64,000 nt of DNA from Psettodes erumei (GCA_016785225.1 JAFBJZ010000603.1:2457001-2521000); one strand, 5' to 3'. Numbered from the stretch's first letter, positions 23,501 to 33,150 are shown. Notes: generated from the letters alone by a model not told the origin. Program-made: numbers and translations.

Positions 23501-23979
23501 GATAGCTCCATCTGTGGCTCCTTCTCAGGCACCTCTTCTCTCTGCTGAGTCTGGATGATCTGAGCCCCATCTTCGCTGGATGAGTCTTCACCGGTGGACC
23601 TCTCTGTTTCTGGAGCCTTGGCCTGTTTGGGCAGGGAGTCTTTGCTGTGATTCTCCGCAGGCTGCTCCTTGAGGTCAGCAGCATTATTTTCACGCTGTGA
23701 CTCCTGCTGCATGTAGGATTCCAGGAGACGATCCAGAATGATTTGGAAGGAGTCGACGCTGAACTCAAACTGCCTCCTCAGTGCACTCACAAATTTGAGC
23801 TCCAGATTTTTGCCGCTGTTGTTTGAGAGGGAGATGAGGCTCCAGCGGTCGTGTTCGTTGAAGACCTTGACCATTTTCTGGACATAGGCCTCCTTCATTG
23901 TTGCGCTGCTGATCCGCTCCCTGTTGACCGCAGCAGGTAGGCAGTCCAACAAGCAGCCCAACACCGACTCTTTGATTAC
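20557..23979 (-). CDS. tent5d: tent5 coding exon 2 (residues 103-1242)
   Basis: Acceptor TCCAAG precedes 23979. The exon starts VIKESVLGCLLD, as in other TENT5 proteins, and stays open for 1140 codons to TAA at 20559-20557. An exon of 3.4 kb with no stop, starting and ending in conserved family sequence, argues strongly that the middle is translated. Confidence 0.93.
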   Translation of the reverse strand, partial: VIKESVLGCLLDCLPAAVNRERISSATMKEAYVQKMVKVFNEHDRWSLISLSNNSGKNLELKFVSALRRQFEFSVDSFQIILDRLLESYMQQESQRENNAADLKEQPAENHSKDSLPKQAKAPETERSTGEDSSSEDGAQIIQTQQREEVPEKEPQMELSQLTEHSKETQDSHVEKGNKEKTSAELKEVLEHLNETGFSDQISLNSLSQKKETSEKTETPTRIELRHEPELPDKTKCSTKVEQSDQSQPSDGQQPAHSNHNELSVQKKTHHINPSGEQKDLTEQMALSKLPKTSNKTQAESVNLAEESQAAEHSDKTDFSKCFSEDQRSNEKDETQHVSAPHTIASSHAEVETQLADEGEVETETGEQIQAESKNDAETGEMTEEILAPEAKNIENTQGTDCSCANSSVTLTLHSTQSAGTQGTLEIHSTEHAGNSEKSPNILDTVSPPDTQDISPAPPPSLVSDKKTSSPTCKASERLSYMVVLKHSSPKPPRRMCRKVTPGPSPSPVSESEPVAAPSPDPNPCASTEPEIASNPNPSATSSDPTATTETNISTKTNPGPEPNPSSELSSSLNITSAPDSAPGIVSTSAVDPMSLPQEPSSSQLTMEGSCETSVQSLEETPSTHVALDEESQPSPRETVSTPKQSEPLDSVETSVSPTDTPSSDAQHPVHTSEVDLSDEDENRGPQTKKMDLNQPDSSPQETALSSPPSPHCVTHPTSCLTPPLLSLSPPCYTPLPPSLSPPPCLTPPPHCLSSPMPSTVSLSTSFSSPPLSFSPTSSCFSSPSYLTPPMLSLSPPPLCLTPPSPCLSSPLLCLTPPVESEDLVPQVSSDMEPFILNPDSEEQIKETPPQPRLPLLQLEDKKEEDSILSLSRVAEPVSFPITIPSSTSHVLPHSQSGGSGESAPLQADEASSSAPENEEAPKVTADMPEQSNAPRASVEVPAVEVLAESMYGDFEAAMDHLRYRLIATRNPEEIRGGGLLKYSNLLVRDYRPASETQIKTLERYMCSRFFIDFPDVQEQQRKILSYLKNHFIGEERSKYQYLMTLRRVVDDSTVCLMGHERRQTLNMITVLALKVLGEQNIIPNTDHVTCFYQPAPYLAEHTAPYLAEPSYCSYYIPQGASTLLYQPYPLHLHTQTGLV

Positions 23980-24649
23980 CTTGGAGAAGAAGAGGTCGAC
24001 AACATGACAGCTACAACTAATGACTGCAATCTAAGTGCAATTTTGTTTTTATTATTGAACTGAATATTATGAGACCACTGGGGCTTAATTTTCTATATAA
24101 TGCAGTTGAAAATATTAAAATCACTACTAATGATTCAGCCTTATGGGAAAATGATTTTAGTCGGGATTACAGATAACATTATTATTAATTATAGCAACAC
24201 AAAAATCAATACTGAATCATCCCAGAGTTACTAGATATACAGTGCCACGCTCAAGGTGAATACAGTCGAATGAATGCTGGTTCATTCAGGGAAATGAATC
24301 CCAGTGTTCTGCTTTTCATAACTAAGCAGTATACTCATCATACCTGGAATTCCTCCTGGCTGGGTAGTTCCACTCCAAAGATTATGTCCAGGTCCTTGTA
24401 GCTGGTTCCGTTGTCTCGGACAAGGACGTGGCTAGCCGTGGAGCCATTCAGACGAACATCTCTCACAGTGATGCCCTGCTTCTGCAGCCTGGCCCGCACG
24501 GCTATGATGATGTCTCGAGGACGCAGCTCCAGCGTGGGAAAGTTCCCACGTCCGTGGATAGGAACCACCTCCGACAGGACCTGATGGAGGACCTCCACTT
24601 GCTCGGCGTTCAGGCTGTGGAACCGCTGGCTGGATTTGGTTTCAGACAT
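20557..24649 (-). CDS. tent5d: TENT5/FAM46 poly(A) polymerase with a giant disordered insertion
   Basis: Two minus-strand exons (24344-24649 and 20557-23979) encode 1242 residues, about three times the usual 390-430. TENT5 proteins are non-canonical poly(A) polymerases that lengthen tails of selected mRNAs. Seen: HGRGNFPTLEL (residues 32-42), nucleotidyltransferase GS (69-70) with the DLD carboxylates at 86 and 88, LRRQFEFSVDSFQI (third-carboxylate region, D178), then after the insertion ESMYGDF (1051), TRNPEEIRGGGLLKY, ERYMCSRFFIDFPD and CLMGHERRQTLN. The catalytic parts look intact. Residues about 193-1050 replace a loop of about 20 residues; they are rich in Glu/Gln/Ser/Thr, then Pro/Ser. 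The C-terminus has a small duplication (APYLAE twice). The intron after EEFQ is at the family's conserved site. The paralogue name rests on synteny with human Xq21. Confidence 0.93.
21136..23703 (-). other. Coding insertion within tent5 (disordered region)
   Basis: About 2.57 kb in frame, residues about 193-1050. The first part is acidic with repeated Lys/Glu/Thr/Ser/Gln blocks (SEKTETPTRIEL, DKTKCSTKVEQSDQ, KTDFSKCFSED). The middle is Asp/Asn-Pro-rich (PSPDPNPCASTEPE). The last third is Pro/Ser/Leu/Cys repeats. No known domain, transmembrane segment or coiled coil was recognised. Confidence 0.9.
21515..21830 (-). repeat. Coding tandem repeat LTPP/LSSP in tent5
   Basis: Residues about 820-925 are built from degenerate units such as CLTPPLLSLSPP, CLTPPPHCLSSP and CLTPPSPCLSSP, with G/A-rich DNA on the plus strand ('gggagaggctgagtagggg'). 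The units vary in length (about 10-14 residues) but stay in frame. Confidence 0.85.
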
Positions 24650-24658
24650 ACTGCTGCC
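24344..24658 (-). CDS. tent5d: tent5 coding exon 1 (residues 1-102, 9-nt leader)
   Basis: Acceptor CCCTCAG ends at 24659, then GGCAGCAGT and ATG at 24649. It encodes MSETKSS through LPSQEEFQ and ends at 24344 with donor GTATGA. It contains the GS and DxD catalytic motifs. The junction is phase 0. Confidence 0.93.
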
Positions 24659-27174
24659 CTGAGGGGAGGGAAGGAGCGCACCGATGAGAGTTTATTATAA
24701 CTCCCCAACAAAGTGTGCTGTGTGTTTAACTCTCCTGCTCTCTCTGTCTCTCACACAAGCATACACACACACACACACAATTAGCACTGGCTCGCACTCC
24801 CTGCCAGTCTGCTGTCTGTAAGTCACAGTTTGGCTGACAGCTTTGCCACAATGCCAGTAGAACTGCTGCGTTGTCAAACTGACACACGGAGTGAACCATG
24901 CAGAATTGCTTTGCATAAATATCCTTCCACTGCTCAACTGGATCACAAGAAATTAAGAAGAAGTGTTTTGGAACTGGAATCGCTGGAACGCATTACAGTA
25001 TTTATGAGCCAAGACTTTCTTCACACAATGGAGTTTTTAATTTATCATCATAATCTCCATTTCAGTCAGATACAACATCTGGATCAGGGTCCAGTCCAGC
25101 TCTTTAGCACTACAAAGAAAAGTGTACTTACAAACAATTATTGTGTAATAACTACTACTGCTGCTGCTGTGGCTGCTACAACAACTAACAGTAATAATGA
25201 CATGTAAAGACAGACTTAATCTTTGTTTATTGATTATTTCCACCAGAGTAGCAAGGGTTAAGCTGAATGAGTCATCACCGGCAGACTGCATTAATCACAC
25301 CAACGTCACTAATTAAAGACACACGTCTGTTTTTGTGTCTGTCTGTGCAGCACACGAGCTGTATAGACAAACAGTCACTCCCACACAAATCCGTGTAAGT
25401 GCACATGAGCCTTTATATAACAACTTTTGCAAATCGTAGCACAAATTGGAGCAAAGTAGGATTTAATATGCGCCAATTATTTGGGTTTGGCATTCATATG
25501 CGTGATCCTCCTGCAGTTTGAACGCAGCCCCTGCATCCGGACTCCACCAATCAATCTCTGTAAACTAGACTCATTTTTAAATACGCCCATCAACATTTTC
25601 CCTAACTTAGTCAGTCGGAAAAGTCTGTTATGTGATTGAGTGTGTGTCTGTGGGCGCATGTCAAAGTGTTTCAGGGAGTGAGTGCTTGTGTTTGAGTGTA
25701 CAACTGTGGTTCATAGCAGCCCATTATGATCTATTGTTTGCTTTAATCAATAGCTGTCACTCAGTGCTTCAACTGAATGCTGCTGATTGCTATGATTTGT
25801 CAATACTAGCAGGGTAAACATTGGGATACTAATGAGCAGTAATGGGATGCTTTCTGGTAGCAGTTTGTCAGACATCGCGGGGAAATAGCCCCTAACAACC
25901 ACAAACAATCTATTACCGAGAGTGTTTACAAAATTTCTGAGTCCATGATGCACACACTTCAGGAAACAGCACTTTACTCTATAGCATCCGTAAAGATACA
26001 AGAAGCAACCTCGCTGTTCATTTAAAAAGAACGGTGTTTCCTTACCAGAAGACAAAGAAGTGGGGTCTGAAAGCACAAAGCTCCTGAAAAACTGTTGGTT
26101 AAACGTCCGTCTCAACCCAACCTTTAACAAGGTGAATTTCAAGTTGCAGAAAATAGTATTCATACATCCATGGGTGATATGCACGGTCCCATGTGTTGAC
26201 ACTGATCACACATACAATGAAACAATGTGTTGTGGAGGCAGAGAGGCTCTGCAGGAGTGTTTTCCAGCTGGGCCCGGACCTCCCCCTCCCCTCTCGCACT
26301 CTTCTGCAAACTTGCAACGCGAGTGACTCATCCAGGCGTATCGGCTCAGCTCGCACATAATCTATGGCCACTAGAAACCCAACAAATCCCGGCGTGTTAT
26401 AGAAACTAAACTAAATCAAAAAACGAACACAAACAATAATGCTCTGTCTAATAATGTTCCTGTCTGAGAGTTAAGTAGCAAACACATTTTCGGTAGTTTT
26501 CTACATACAGGACAGAGTGGGTAGAGCTATGTACAGTCCTGTGGGTAGAAAATGCTAGACAACGCCAGTGCTCCTATGTCCCCCTGATTTTTTTTACAAG
26601 TTACAGAGTGCTCTTACATTTATCTAAAGATGGTAATTAATTTCTCCTTCATTCACTTGAACGGATTTGATAGGACACATTATGATTCATGCTGAAATAG
26701 AAACAATATATATCAGCAGTAACTAAATATATATATATATATATGTTGTGAATATACCTATATATACACACACACATATATATTTATATACAATCATGCA
26801 TACATATAAATAGTTACTGGTTTTACTTTTATTGGTTACTATTTTAAGTTATATGGAGAAAGTACAGGGTCTTTTAAACATGCTTCTTCTAAACTTCCCC
26901 TTGAAATAACCAACAGTTGAGGATTAAGTATAATCTCTTGTACAGTTTCACACTCCATCACTACCTACGATTTACTGGAAATGATCCACAGCCCTGCTGG
27001 GCTTCACTCTAATCAACTAATCACGCACTTACTTACACCTGAGATGCCAGCTGAACGCAATTAACCGCAGTTAAGTACCTGGCACGATAAAGGGCACATC
27101 AGGTGCCGGTAGATCGGCTCCATGCAGCCGCATTAAAGTGAATTATTCTACTTTACAGTTTCGAGGGAGCTTAC
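24659..27174 (-). other. tent5 5'-UTR intron
   Basis: Minus-strand donor CAACAG/GTAAGC at 27174 pairs plausibly with the acceptor at 24659. The 2.5-kb interval has no recognised exon, a short (AT)n at 26726-26744 and a trinucleotide-rich patch near 25160 ('actactgctgctgctgt'). Confidence 0.6.
26726..26744. repeat. (AT)n microsatellite
   Basis: Pure AT alternation, with further TATA-rich sequence to about 26790. Confidence 0.9.
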
Positions 27175-27500
27175 CTGTTGCTGTGGCATGTGGGGGAGCG
27201 ACTGGCTCCAGGCTTGACAGCAGTATTAAACCTTAAGCATCCACCGAGCTTAAGGTCCGCAGAGTCTGTGTCTCTTTGTACGCGGGTTTGTTTTCCCCTC
27301 CACAGACCCTCCACACTCCGATGAGACTCGGCGCTGATGCGGCTGCGTCCCTGAAAAGGCGTACGAGGCTGGAGTCTGTGCGTGAGTTCATTCGGGCGCT
27401 GTCCAGGGGGCGCGTGGTGCTGAAATGAGAACCGAAATGAGTCCTCGCGGTCTTGTTTTCTCCTCCGACCGCCCGGAGCGTAACGCAGTTTCCATAGCGA
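27175..27500 (-). promoter_or_regulatory. Predicted tent5 non-coding first exon and promoter
   Basis: CpG-rich sequence with a clean donor at 27174 and none of the known coding exons. The start site is not determinable. Confidence 0.5.
27400..27413 (+). promoter_or_regulatory. Partial CTCF-like core
   Basis: TGTCCAGGGGGCGC keeps the AGGGGGCGC core but only 11 of 14 consensus positions. Confidence 0.25.
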
Positions 27501-27501
27501 C
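27488..27501. promoter_or_regulatory. RFX X-box-like inverted repeat
   Basis: GTTTCCATAGCGAC resembles the X-box GTTRCCATRGYAAC with two mismatches and lies at the presumed tent5 promoter. Confidence 0.3.
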
Positions 27502-27520
27502 CTGCCGTCATTCAGTTATG

Positions 27521-27522
<2 letters not shown>

Positions 27523-27571
<49 letters not shown>
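27523..27571. repeat. (TG)24 microsatellite between tent5 and chmp1b promoters
   Basis: About 48 bp of uninterrupted TG, followed 45 bp later by a GTGGTGGTGG run. Confidence 0.97.
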
Positions 27572-27573
<2 letters not shown>

Positions 27574-28142
27574 CGATCTACGCTAACAACTATGATGGTG
27601 TGGATGTGTGTTGTTGTGGTGGTGGTGGTGGCGCGGGGAGCGTTAACAGGTGTCAGGGGTAATGCGAGGATGTGTGGCAGCTCCATATTTGTCCGTCTTA
27701 AAAAAAAAAAAGAAAAAAGAAAAGTTGAAAATACGAGCTAGTACCGGGAAAGGGCACATTTAACCCAAACATGTGCATTGTAAAGCCCGAATGAAAGACA
27801 GAATATGCAGACTCAGGGTTAGACCTTTGGTCATAGCCTAAGTAAACCTACTGAATGGGAAGGCTCTTTATTGGTTTGCCTGTTGTTTATTGTTACCCCA
27901 TGGTCGTGCTGGTGTTGAGACCAGTGTTTCTATGTTTGGGTTTAAACCCGAGGAGGTGACACCCTCAGAGGACCCTGCGATTACGGAACACGCGGGCTAC
28001 TTTTGGGGAACATTTCCAGCACACCACTCATTCACTTCTTCAGTCAGACACGCATCATCATATCCAGTGCTGTGACCGTACAGACTATCATCAGATAGAG
28101 TATGAGTCATCCATGCTCCCTCCCTCTGACCCAGTTAACCCC

Positions 28143-28144
<2 letters not shown>

Positions 28145-28182
<38 letters not shown>
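28145..28182. repeat. (CA)19 microsatellite
   Basis: Uninterrupted CA repeat. Confidence 0.97.
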
Positions 28183-28184
<2 letters not shown>

Positions 28185-28522
28185 CCCTTTGGCTGGACGG
28201 TGTACGCAGATTTCGGAAACCTTTTTCTTTCTGGACAACAGATGATCCTTTCCCTTCCCTTTCGCTGCAATTTCTCACAATCTGCTCCATCACCACCAAC
28301 TCGCCTAAATCCTTCTGTGGTCCCGTCAGCTCACAGACCAGTCCAGACCAGCACTCTCCCCATGCATGTGATAAACACCGGTGACAGATGTTATTACAGA
28401 TGTTACATGGGCCTTAATGCATCAGAAATAAGGTTAAAAAAAGATGACTAAAAGCGTTAACGCAAACAGCGACTGGCTCTGTGGAAAAGGTCAGTTTACT
28501 CCTTCGCTAAAAAAGGCATAAA

Positions 28523-28530
28523 TGACGTCA
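28523..28530. promoter_or_regulatory. Full CRE palindrome upstream of chmp1b
   Basis: TGACGTCA about 780 bp before the chmp1b ATG, with a second half-site TGACGTAG at 28635. Confidence 0.35.
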
Positions 28531-29301
28531 TTAGACGTGTACGACAACCCACCGAAACCGGGTACAAACTATTTATAGCCTGGATGGAACTTGTCTGCTT
28601 TGGACACGCGCGCCTGTCCATTTCTCAAACGGCCATGACGTAGGACGCGCGAGCACGCCGTGCAAAGTCGTGACCATGTGACGACGGTGAAGGGTAGCCA
28701 GAAGCAGAGAGTGTCAGCGATTGTATCCAAAGATGACGATAGCGCAAGATAGTTGACACACCGCTCTCCGAGCGCAGTCTTTTGGGTCTAGCCATAATCA
28801 CACAGCGACGAGAATTCAGACCACACGCGGAGCATCTGTCACATATTATGAGTTAACAATAGGCCCATGGGCTCTATATATGTAATTCAAAAATAGCTAA
28901 AATATGATCGAGAATATATATAACCAGTCGCTATTACTTAAACATCACTGTTATGTACATACGTTGTATGTGCGCCTTATTTTTAATACTTTATTGACGG
29001 TTTAACATATTTTTTCTTACCTGAATACAAGACAAATCCTCCCTTAAGTACAAAAAACATTTCACAAGGATTACGAGACAGTTGTTCTGGTGGCAGGCCG
29101 AGGATGACACTCTGCCGAACCGCATTTAAGCAAACGCGGAAGTACGCACAAGTGACGCATCTCGCCTTGCTACAGAGGCGAGTGCAGTCCCAAAAACCAA
29201 AACAAACAACTGTGGACAAAAAAAAAACAGTGGCTAAATGCTACTTTGTCTCTCTGATTACATAAACAGACTCTCAGAAAGACACGTTCATCACGTCGAA
29301 C

Positions 29302-29308
29302 ATGGAGA
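29302..29308 (+). CDS. chmp1b: chmp1b exon 1 (M-E-K, split)
   Basis: ATGGAGA then donor GTATCC. A 7-nt coding exon; the Lys codon is completed by AG of exon 2. Confidence 0.88.
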
Positions 29309-32300
29309 GTATCCTTTCCTGTGTGGTTTAAGGTGTGTAACGGTAGCTACAGTTACCGAGCAGTGGGAGTAGCTAGCCAAATATCAGATGGGTTTGGTAG
29401 CTAATCCTGCAGTAGCGTGGTACTCATACCCAAGTAGGTAATAAAATGTAATAAAACAAGTGGATTGGGTTGATTTTGCAGAATGGTTTTTGGTGCGTCA
29501 GTAAATATTCAGTGAATGTTACCATTATAATGACACTTTCTTAAGTCACTAACATGAATCATCCCTTGACTAGTCATACAGAGCACTTGTTCAACCTCAA
29601 GTTTGCTGCCAAGGAGCTACAGCGCAACTCAAAAAAATGTGACAAAGAGGAAAAGGCAGAAAAAGCTAAAGTGAAGCGGGTTGGTTCGGTGTAAAATTTG
29701 GGATTTACCAGAGACCAGGATCCAGGGACCAACCAGGTTGCAGTACAGACAGTATACCCTCTGTATTATATGTGTATGTATTTGTCTTTCCTTTGTCCCT
29801 CAGGCTATACAGAAGGGTAATGTGGAGGCAGCGAGGATCCATGCAGAGAACGCCATCCGTCAGAAGCATCAGTCCATCAACTTTTTGAGGATGAGCGCCC
29901 GTGTGGATGCTGTGGCATCTAGAGTCCAGACTGCTGTCACCATGAACCAGGTCAGAATTGCAGGTCAATGTTTTAGTGTACTTCCTGGGTGTTACATAAT
30001 CCAGGTAAATGAGAGCCAGTTAAAAACAAACAAACAAAATTAAGAATTCACTGTTGTCAGATACCCAGATTTTAGGATAAAGATAATTCCATCATGCCTC
30101 CAACCATGAGGCAGTTTTATTTTACAGTCATCATTCCTCGCCTGGGACATTTCTGTCTTTTTTTAATAGCTAGAATAACACCCAGTAGAACAACAGACAC
30201 AGTAACCATCCACATTAATAACCACCCAGGCCTCCTTGGTCAATATCTTAAGAATGCCCCTCTGTATTTATGGACAGATATGTAGAAATGATGGCTTTAA
30301 CCTGATAGTAGTATCTATACTGGATATAAATGTGATTCAACTCTATGGCTATGGCGACATGGCTATGCTTATTTACCAGATTTGTAGCTGTGCATGTAGT
30401 TTATCAAGGTGTATATTTTGAAAGCTGCAGCTTCATTCAAAAGGTGGAAAGACACACAGTGTAACCACTTCAGCGCAAAAAGTCCACAGCTGTCTTTCGC
30501 ACTGATGAAAGTCCTATATGAAGGAAACATAGTGTGAGCAAAAAGCCTAGCAGCTCTGCACACAAAAAGAAGCCATTTACATAATGCCATTAGGTGTGCT
30601 TCAGACTCTATGCTATTAGCTCCTCGCTCTTGTACAGCCTCTTTCCAACTGCTTTAATTCAGGTTCGCTGGAGGGCAGGCATCATTTCATAGAACAGAAG
30701 TTAATAGTGTCTATAGAAATCGAAGCACAGCGTGAGATGGTATAGCGGAAAAACACTTATTAGAACCTCACATGGTCGTTGTAATGCTGCTGCCTGTGTC
30801 ATAAAAAACATTAACGTAATAGCATTAATAATAAACCCCTTCAGCATTACTTTGTCAACTACTGCGGTGGGTTGGTTTTGAAAAGAGAAATCCTTTTATC
30901 AGCCTCATCCCTGAAATATGGGCGATGCTTGAAGGATGAGAGGGAGTCCTGACAAAGCATCTGGTTAAAAAAGCTAAAAGTGACACCTAGTGGAAATAGG
31001 TTGATACAGCACTTTAAGCTTTGCCTTGTCAGCATCCATCTCACAGTCTGACGTCAAATACCCTTAGCCTGTTTTGAATCAGACAAGTAAAAATAGAGGA
31101 GACCACAGAGGCTTCAGCACTTTATTTTATGTGGGCTTTTTTGTACAGGTATCTAAATCCATGTCTGGGGTGGTCAAGAGTATGGATGCTACGCTGAAAA
31201 GTATGAATCTGGAGAAGGTACGAATGTACACATACACAAACAAAGTTAAACAGCATATATCTGTTGGATTTTTCGGAAATTTGTTTTCCGCATCCGTCGC
31301 TCCTCTCCAGATCTCTGCATTAATGGACAAGTTTGAAAACCAATTTGAGACTCTTGACGTGCAGACAGCTCAGATGGAAGACACAATGGGCAGCACCACG
31401 ACTCTGACAACACCTCAGGTAACAACAACCCCTTCTGTCACAACGCGACAAAACCTCTGTGCTCCTTCTGCTGCACATGAGGAAACTCTTGCCTCGCACA
31501 TGATTCAGACATTGAATCCTTTTGAAATCCCTCTTTGCCTGTTTGCTGCACAGAACGAAGTGGACATGCTGCTGCATGAGATGGCTGATGAAGCAGGGTG
31601 AGTAGCACGGCCCTAACCTCCAAGCCATTAGAACACTTCAAAATCAGTAATGACGGTAGCAAAAGTATTAATGATGAAGAAACATTAATGCTGTGAATTA
31701 AAACAAAAACATATCTGCTTGTCGAATTTAGAAGGATAAAACTTTTAAAAAGACAGAATAAATTTGACTAAAAGCTTTATTTAAATGACTCATTTAAAAG
31801 TGGAGCATACCTTTTCCACTGTTTAAAAGGCTCCTTTGTAGTACAAAAAAGGCCATTATGATTAATACTACGGTTTTAAAGAAGCTGGGACCTTAATAGT
31901 CCCCATTTTGTCGATTTCCTTTGCAGTAAGCACAAAGTATAGTAAAAGTGTGCCTGTTTTCTTTTTAGTTTGGATCTTCACCTGGAGCTGCCTTCAGGCC
32001 ACACTTCCTCACTGGCTTCATCTGTGGCATCAACAGAGCAGGTAACACATCCATCATTATTATCATCATGCGTTCGCTATTTTTGGTGTTTTCTATTCCA
32101 GGGCAGAATTCACACATTATCCTTACTGTCTTTGCCAGTGTCCTCAGTTCACATCAACCATATCACAAGAATTTAAAGTGATGCTCCACTAAAACACTCA
32201 CCTCCTGTACAACTGAGATCTAGCTATTACACATTTGTGGTTCGGAACAGTGGTCAGATGGAAGTATGAACGGTATGAAGGTTTTAATAGCTAAGTTTTC

Positions 32301-32975
32301 GCGAAGCACAAAAAATATTACAAAGCCTACGACAATTGCTTCATCAAAATAATGCAGAGCTTCTTCTCGAGCTTTGGAGCTTCATGGAGGATGAGCGCAT
32401 GACTCAAATGCGATTTCCTTTGCCAAGTTTTACCAAAACAATCACGCTCTGGGACTCAGCGATCACACAAATGGGTAGTGGAGAAGTGGATTATGTGGCA
32501 GGGAGTATTTGAGTTATTCCTAAAATTGGTTTAATATGTTTTCCATCATGACAGCTCACCATTGGAATCCAGTGTAACCAACACAATTCAAGCTGGCCAC
32601 CGTTATTTGTGAGCGACTGAACTACAAACCTTTTGCAGCCACCCTTTAAGCCCACAAGGGTTAAGTGTAATCTCTCGAGCTGTCTCACTGACAGATGTTT
32701 TTTCTGACTTGAGGAACTGCGTAAACCTAGAAAGGTTTTTAATATGATTTCTTTCCAGTCAATAGCCACTAATACTATAATGAAAGAAAGGTTTTGGAGG
32801 TTTTTAAAACTGACCAACTTTTGGTAGGAAAATATTTCTGTCTCAAGATATTAGACTGTCAGTATGTTCTGTTTTTAGCTATATTTTGTCTTCACTGATT
32901 CACCCATGTTGTGTTTTGTATTGTCATCAGGATGAGCTCTCCCAGAGGCTGTCCAGACTGCGAGACCAGGTATAA
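29302..32975 (+). CDS. chmp1b: chmp1b: ESCRT-III subunit, intron-containing
   Basis: Eight coding exons (29302-29308, 29582-29679, 29804-29950, 31149-31217, 31311-31418, 31554-31597, 31969-32041, 32931-32975) join to 196 residues. CHMP1B is an ESCRT-III protein that acts at endosomes, the midbody and microtubule-severing sites. Seen: MEKHLFNLKFAAKELQRNSK (basic helix 1), RMSARVDAVASRVQTAV, VVKSMDATLKSMNLEK, TTTLTTPQ, and a C-terminal MIM1 helix DELSQRLSRLRDQV (183-196) for binding MIT domains such as those of VPS4 and spastin. HLFNLKF and ENAIRQKH mark it as CHMP1B and not CHMP1A. The usual upstream Met-Ser-Asn start is absent because the first Met codon reads ACG; the next ATG has a good Kozak context (AACATGG). 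Mammalian CHMP1B is intronless. Confidence 0.96.
29582..29679 (+). CDS. chmp1b: chmp1b exon 2 (residues 3-35)
   Basis: After ATACAG; encodes KHLFNLKF through KAKVKR; donor GTTGGT. Confidence 0.95.
29804..29950 (+). CDS. chmp1b: chmp1b exon 3 (residues 36-84)
   Basis: After CCTCAG; AIQKGNVEAARIHAENA through TAVTMNQ; donor GTCAGA. Confidence 0.96.
30980..30993 (-). promoter_or_regulatory. CTCF-like motif in chmp1b intron 3
   Basis: GTGACACCTAGTGG is the reverse of the CTCF consensus at 13 of 14 positions. Confidence 0.45.
31149..31217 (+). CDS. chmp1b: chmp1b exon 4 (residues 85-107)
   Basis: After TGTACAG; VSKSMSGVVKSMDATLK through NLEK; donor GTACGA. Confidence 0.96.
31311..31418 (+). CDS. 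chmp1b: chmp1b exon 5 (residues 108-143)
   Basis: After CTCCAG; ISALMDKFENQFETLDV through TTTLTTPQ; donor GTAACA. Confidence 0.96.
31554..31597 (+). CDS. chmp1b: chmp1b exon 6
   Basis: After GCACAG; NEVDMLLHEMADEAG (last codon split GG/T); donor GTGAGT. Confidence 0.96.
31969..32041 (+). CDS. chmp1b: chmp1b exon 7
   Basis: After TTTTAG; LDLHLELPSGHTSS through ASTEQ; donor GTAACA. Confidence 0.95.
32931..32975 (+). CDS. chmp1b: chmp1b exon 8 (MIM helix and stop)
   Basis: After ATCAG; DELSQRLSRLRDQV then TAA at 32973-32975. Confidence 0.96.
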   Translation, partial: DELSQRLSRLRDQV

Positions 32976-33150
32976 CAATGAGGCAGAAAATAACAAGAGC
33001 GAGAGAAGCATGAAGAGACAGGGAGTGAAAAGAGTAAAAGAAGAAGTGGAGAGGAAACGACAGCGCATCTGTAAGCTCTGTGCCCTCCTTTGTGTTTTCA
33101 GCTTTGTGTCTCTTGTGAGGAATAAAGGAGTTACCTCCCAGCAGAGCAGG
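32976..33150 (+). other. chmp1b 3' UTR (minimum)
   Basis: Contains AATAAA at 33121-33126 as the first canonical poly(A) signal after the stop. Longer isoforms are possible. Confidence 0.5.
33121..33126 (+). terminator. Candidate chmp1b poly(A) signal
   Basis: AATAAA 146 nt past the stop codon. Confidence 0.5.

Larger units (their letters stand above)
27572..29301. promoter_or_regulatory. Head-to-head intergenic region, tent5 / chmp1b
   Basis: 1.7 kb between the tent5 promoter zone and the chmp1b start. It contains a (CA)n (28145-28182), a full CRE (28523-28530), CpG-rich sequence (28540-28760) and the chmp1b leader. TSS positions are unknown. Confidence 0.6.

Noticed and set aside
20674..23548. 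Several open frames on the plus strand opposite tent5 exon 2
   Set aside because: They mirror the biased codon composition of the real minus-strand exon, share no known motif and have no splice logic.
31074..31601. 175-codon plus-strand open frame over chmp1b
   Set aside because: It is exons 4, 5 and 6 read through two short introns in the same frame; the intron parts have no homology to CHMP1.
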